The notes beneath the pieces were generated by a model. That model saw only the letters and a program-made list of their open reading frames with translations, did no database searches and had not been told where the DNA came from. A stretch of DNA of 64,000 nt, from positions 1-64,000 of the forward strand of contig CAVHYP010000002.1 of assembly GCA_963640465.1 (NCBI GenBank), given 5' to 3'. Made by a program: the position numbers and the translations under genes. This stretch comes from Colivivens sp963640465. GTDB lineage: Bacteria > Bacteroidota > Bacteroidia > Bacteroidales > Bacteroidaceae. This document shows, piece after piece, positions 61,503 to 64,000 of this stretch; position 1 is the stretch's first letter, and the number at the start of each line of letters is the position of its first letter.

Positions 61503-61530
61503 GTCATGCAACAGAACAGCATTGCATGAC
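61503..61530 (+). promoter_or_regulatory. Intercistronic hairpin between xylB and xylA
   Basis: Perfect nine-base arms GTCATGCAA and TTGCATGAC around a ten-base loop, with no T-run. It may protect or process the mRNA rather than end it. Confidence 0.5.
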
Positions 61531-61539
61531 AGACTCGCT

Positions 61540-61581
61540 TTCACAGACGTACATTCACAGGCGTACGTTCACAGGCGTATG
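61540..61581 (+). repeat. 14-bp tandem repeat before xylA
   Basis: TTCACAGACGTACA, TTCACAGGCGTACG and TTCACAGGCGTATG start at 61540, 61554 and 61568, three units of exactly 14 bases, in the 134-base spacer. Confidence 0.85.
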
Positions 61582-61626
61582 TTATATAGTAGGTGTATAT
61601 TACATAAATCATTAAATACAATCATT

Positions 61627-62946
61627 ATGGCAAAAGAATTTTTCCCTGAAATCAAGAAGATTCCTTTTGAAGGAAAGGACTCCAAGAATCCAATGGCATT
61701 CCACTATTACGATGCCGAAAAAGTTATCATGGGCAAGAAAATGAAGGATTGGTTGCGCTTTGCGATGGCATGGTGGCACACTCTCTGTGCTGAAGGCGGA
61801 GACCAGTTCGGTGGCGGTACAAAGACCTTCCCATGGAACACAGGCGCAAACGCAGTGGAAATTGCAAAGAACAGAGCTGATGCAGGCTTCGAAATCATGG
61901 AAAAGCTTGGCATCGAGTACTATTGCTTCCACGATGTTGACCTCGTAGACGAGGGCGACAGCATCGAAGAGTATGAAGCAAACATGAAGGCAATTGTAGA
62001 GTACCTGAAGGAGAAGATGGCAGCAACAGGCAAGAAACTGCTTTGGTCTACTGCCAACGTCTTCGGCAACAAGCGCTACATGAACGGTGCAAGCACAAAC
62101 CCTGACTTCGATGTAGTGGCTCGTGCAATCGTACAGATAAAGAACGCAATGGACGCAGGTATGACTCTCGGTGCAGAGAACTACGTATTCTGGGGAGGAC
62201 GCGAAGGCTACATGAGCATTCTCAACACCGACCAGAAGCGCGAGAAGGAGCACATGGCAACTATGCTCCGCATGGCACGCGACTATGCACGCTCAAAGGG
62301 CTTCAAGGGCACATTCCTCATCGAACCAAAGCCAATGGAACCGACAAAGCACCAGTATGATGTCGACACAGAGACAGTGGTAGGCTTCCTGAAAGCTCAC
62401 GGACTCGACAAGGACTTCAAGGTGAACATCGAGGTGAACCACGCAACACTTGCAGGCCACACATTCGAACACGAGCTTGCAGTAGCCGTAGACAACGGAA
62501 TGCTCGGAAGCATCGATGCCAACAGAGGCGACTATCAGAACGGATGGGATACTGACCAGTTCCCTATCGACCAATACGAACTTGTACAGGCATTCATGCA
62601 GATTATCCGCAACGGTGGATTGGGCACAGGCGGTACAAACTTCGATGCAAAGACACGACGTAACTCAACAGACCTTGACGATATCATTATCGCCCACATC
62701 AGCGGTATGGATGCAATGGCACACGCACTGGAAAACGCAGCCAAACTGCTCGAGGAATCTCCTATCAAGCAGATGGTAGCCGACCGTTACGCTTCATTCG
62801 ACTCGGGCTTGGGCAAGAAGTTCGAGAACGGCGAGCTCACTCTCGAAGATGTGTACGAATACGGAAAGAAGAACGGCGAGCCTAAGATGACTTCTGGCAA
62901 GCAGGAACTCTTCGAGCGCATCGTTGCAACATACGCAGAGAACTAA
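61627..62946 (+). CDS. xylA: Xylose isomerase
   Basis: 439 residues from the ATG at 61627 (MAKEFFPEIKKIPFEG), the normal class II length; the open frame upstream is repeat-derived. It converts D-xylose to D-xylulose. Catalytic His102 and Asp105 in CFHDVDLVDEG, metal ligands in FLIEPKPMEPTKHQYD, EVNHATLAGHTFEHEL and DANRGDYQNGWDTDQFP, and WGGREGYMS. Follows xylB in a two-gene operon, order xylB then xylA. Confidence 0.98.
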   Translation: MAKEFFPEIKKIPFEGKDSKNPMAFHYYDAEKVIMGKKMKDWLRFAMAWWHTLCAEGGDQFGGGTKTFPWNTGANAVEIAKNRADAGFEIMEKLGIEYYCFHDVDLVDEGDSIEEYEANMKAIVEYLKEKMAATGKKLLWSTANVFGNKRYMNGASTNPDFDVVARAIVQIKNAMDAGMTLGAENYVFWGGREGYMSILNTDQKREKEHMATMLRMARDYARSKGFKGTFLIEPKPMEPTKHQYDVDTETVVGFLKAHGLDKDFKVNIEVNHATLAGHTFEHELAVAVDNGMLGSIDANRGDYQNGWDTDQFPIDQYELVQAFMQIIRNGGLGTGGTNFDAKTRRNSTDLDDIIIAHISGMDAMAHALENAAKLLEESPIKQMVADRYASFDSGLGKKFENGELTLEDVYEYGKKNGEPKMTSGKQELFERIVATYAEN

Positions 62947-62980
62947 TTTCCAGAAGTACATACATAAACGCATAAAAAAG

Positions 62981-63015
62981 ATGGAGGAGACCCGCGATGA
63001 TCTCCTCCATTTTTC
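62981..63015. terminator. Bidirectional terminator after xylA
   Basis: Perfect ten-base arms ATGGAGGAGA and TCTCCTCCAT around a ten-base loop, with TTTTT after it on the plus strand and AAAAAA before it, so it can also serve the minus strand gene ending at 63077. Confidence 0.9.
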
Positions 63016-63032
63016 ATTATTGTTCTTGTAGA

Positions 63033-63098
63033 CTATCTTGCAAACAGCCTGGCATTGTCTTGCAAACAGCTTGAAATTATCTTACAAACAGCTTAACA
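63033..63098 (-). repeat. Tandem repeat of the 3' end of the secreted protein gene
   Basis: On the minus strand AAGCTGTTTGTAAGATAA (gene end with stop), AAGCTGTTTGCAAGACAA and AGGCTGTTTGCAAGATAG follow at about 22-base steps. Confidence 0.8.
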
Positions 63099-64000
63099 AC
63101 ATCCTTGTTGCCATCATATTCGAAGGTAACGATGTAAAGTCCTGTTGGAATTCCTGTTGGCATTACAAATGAACCGTTGGCATTGACCTTGCCATTTGAA
63201 ACTACGACTCCGGAAGCGCCAACCACACGAAGTTCAACACTGCTGGCATCTGCGCCGTTCAAGTCAACCTGTACGGTAGAACCTGGGCGAACATCACTTG
63301 AAAGGACTTTCACTCCTTCATGCTCGTATGGATTAGCCTCATCAGCCTTTACAGTCTCTATACCAGAAATCAGTTCCTCGTATACAGGGTCTGTGAGAGT
63401 CTTCTCGAAGCGATACCACTGAATATTGGTTGCTGCAACTGCATTGGATCCCTTGCCCAAACGCAGACGATAGTCCCAGTGGTGCTTCAGCTGCTCTTCA
63501 CCGGTATAAACGTAATCGGTATTGACAACTACGCAAGTGATAACGCCATTGGCTGGCTTGTGGCTCAAATCAATGCTCATATTACCGCAACGTACAGGCT
63601 GGCTGTAATAGCAAGTACCATTCTTGTCAGCATAGCAAAGGAGCGCGCGAAGGCTGGTGTCCTCGGGACGGAACTCTACATTTGCCACATCTCCGCTTAC
63701 GTGGATAGGAATATAGTTGGCACCGCTCCAACCAGGGTTGGTCAGTGTGTCAGGAGCCATCCAACCGGCACTGTCGTTCAGTTCAACAGACTGGTAAGGA
63801 GTAAGAGTAGTAGGTTCTACATCAATCCAATATGGAGACCACTCAGCCTTGACTGATGTGCCGAAGCTGTTAATAGCCACCTGACGGTATGTGTCTCTCC
63901 ATTCTCCGAGGTCGAACCAAGCAAGACGGGCACGATACTGGGTGATGATGTCACGCATATTCTCGTCGCCGATTGATCCACCGATAGTTTCAAGCACGCG
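63077..64000 (-). CDS. Secreted protein, C-terminal part (5' end outside window)
   Basis: About 307 codons in frame from the window edge; the frame is open at 64000, so the real start is outside and a GTG at 63997 is not the start. The middle (RLAWFDLGEWRDTYRQVAINSF, GANYIPIHVSGDVANVEFRPED, WDYRLRLGKGSN) is beta-rich and not firmly recognised; it resembles uncharacterised exported proteases or lectin-like proteins of Bacteroidales. The last 70 residues (VQVDLNGADASSVELRVVGASG to the end GLYIVTFEYDGNKDVVKLFVR) look like a type IX sorting domain. So it is probably secreted and held at the surface by the T9SS. Confidence 0.75.
   Translation of the reverse strand, partial: RVLETIGGSIGDENMRDIITQYRARLAWFDLGEWRDTYRQVAINSFGTSVKAEWSPYWIDVEPTTLTPYQSVELNDSAGWMAPDTLTNPGWSGANYIPIHVSGDVANVEFRPEDTSLRALLCYADKNGTCYYSQPVRCGNMSIDLSHKPANGVITCVVVNTDYVYTGEEQLKHHWDYRLRLGKGSNAVAATNIQWYRFEKTLTDPVYEELISGIETVKADEANPYEHEGVKVLSSDVRPGSTVQVDLNGADASSVELRVVGASGVVVSNGKVNANGSFVMPTGIPTGLYIVTFEYDGNKDVVKLFVR

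Noticed and set aside
60659..61522. A 287-codon minus strand frame opposite xylB
   Set aside because: Shadow of a conserved kinase; cysteine-rich nonsense composition.
61522..61626. N-terminal extension of xylA
   Set aside because: The extra 35 codons translate the 14-bp repeat; the family start is at the ATG at 61627.

Overview
The window reads as chromosomal DNA of a gut or rumen type Bacteroidales bacterium, most like Prevotella/Segatella. The signs are TAnnTTTG -7 boxes (often with TTTG about 19-20 bases upstream) before many genes, weak Shine-Dalgarno signals, type IX secretion genes (porD, porZ and T9SS-style cargo), Bacteroidetes-only families (DUF4890, DUF3098, DUF4271, NigD-like, DUF2723), and a xylan-use set (GH30-GH43 enzyme, xylB, xylA). 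One run of ten Ns inside miaB shows this is a draft assembly. I saw no tRNA, rRNA, CRISPR array, prophage or insertion sequence; nearly everything is core-genome housekeeping.

Layout. 1-5123 (minus): a truncated secreted adhesin-like protein, lgt, ychF. 5729-16753 (plus): porD, a PASTA-domain membrane protein, rluD, ddl, a PlsC-type acyltransferase, a NigD-like lipoprotein, a very large DUF2723 glycosyltransferase-like membrane protein, a polysaccharide deacetylase and queG. 25137-17064 (minus): a compact seven-gene run aroQ, O-methyltransferase, rbfA, LolC/E-type permease fused to a thioredoxin-like lipoprotein, trmH-type methyltransferase, mutS, U32 peptidase-like gene. Then xerD (plus), a GH30-GH43-dockerin enzyme (minus), a sodium symporter (plus), a 61-residue membrane protein and cysS (minus), and a DUF4890 protein (minus). 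34411-40649 (plus): miaB, ftsX, DUF3098, uppP, truB, queA, folK. 49446-40597 (minus): argS-RNase H-ABC exporter, then metK-DUF4271-hemD-rnpA-yidD-tatD. 58972-50459 (minus): leuS, a YitT-RdgB fusion, rdgB, porZ, greA, HIT protein. 60005-62946 (plus): xylB-xylA. 64000-63077 (minus): the 3' end of a secreted protein.

How the genes work together. Cell-envelope assembly is the main theme: lgt and Lol-type export of lipoproteins, ddl, uppP and ftsX for peptidoglycan and division, PorD and PorZ for type IX secretion, and secreted cargo at both window edges. Translation and RNA modification form a second theme (argS, leuS, cysS, rluD, truB, queA, queG, miaB, trmH, rbfA, rnpA, greA). Xylan breakdown outside the cell by the GH30-GH43 protein would feed xylose to XylA and XylB.

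Most worth a second look: (1) a dispersed repeat present three times in intergenic DNA, each copy made of 3-4 units spaced exactly 22 bp; (2) spacers that look grown by local tandem duplication of the end or beginning of a neighbouring gene; (3) a SAM-II-like aptamer in the metK leader; (4) a degenerate RdgB paralogue fused to a YitT membrane protein directly upstream of an intact rdgB; (5) an in-frame permease-lipoprotein fusion; (6) a candidate small RNA or attenuated leader upstream of argS; (7) an N-gap in miaB that closes in frame if its six-base flanks are overlapped.
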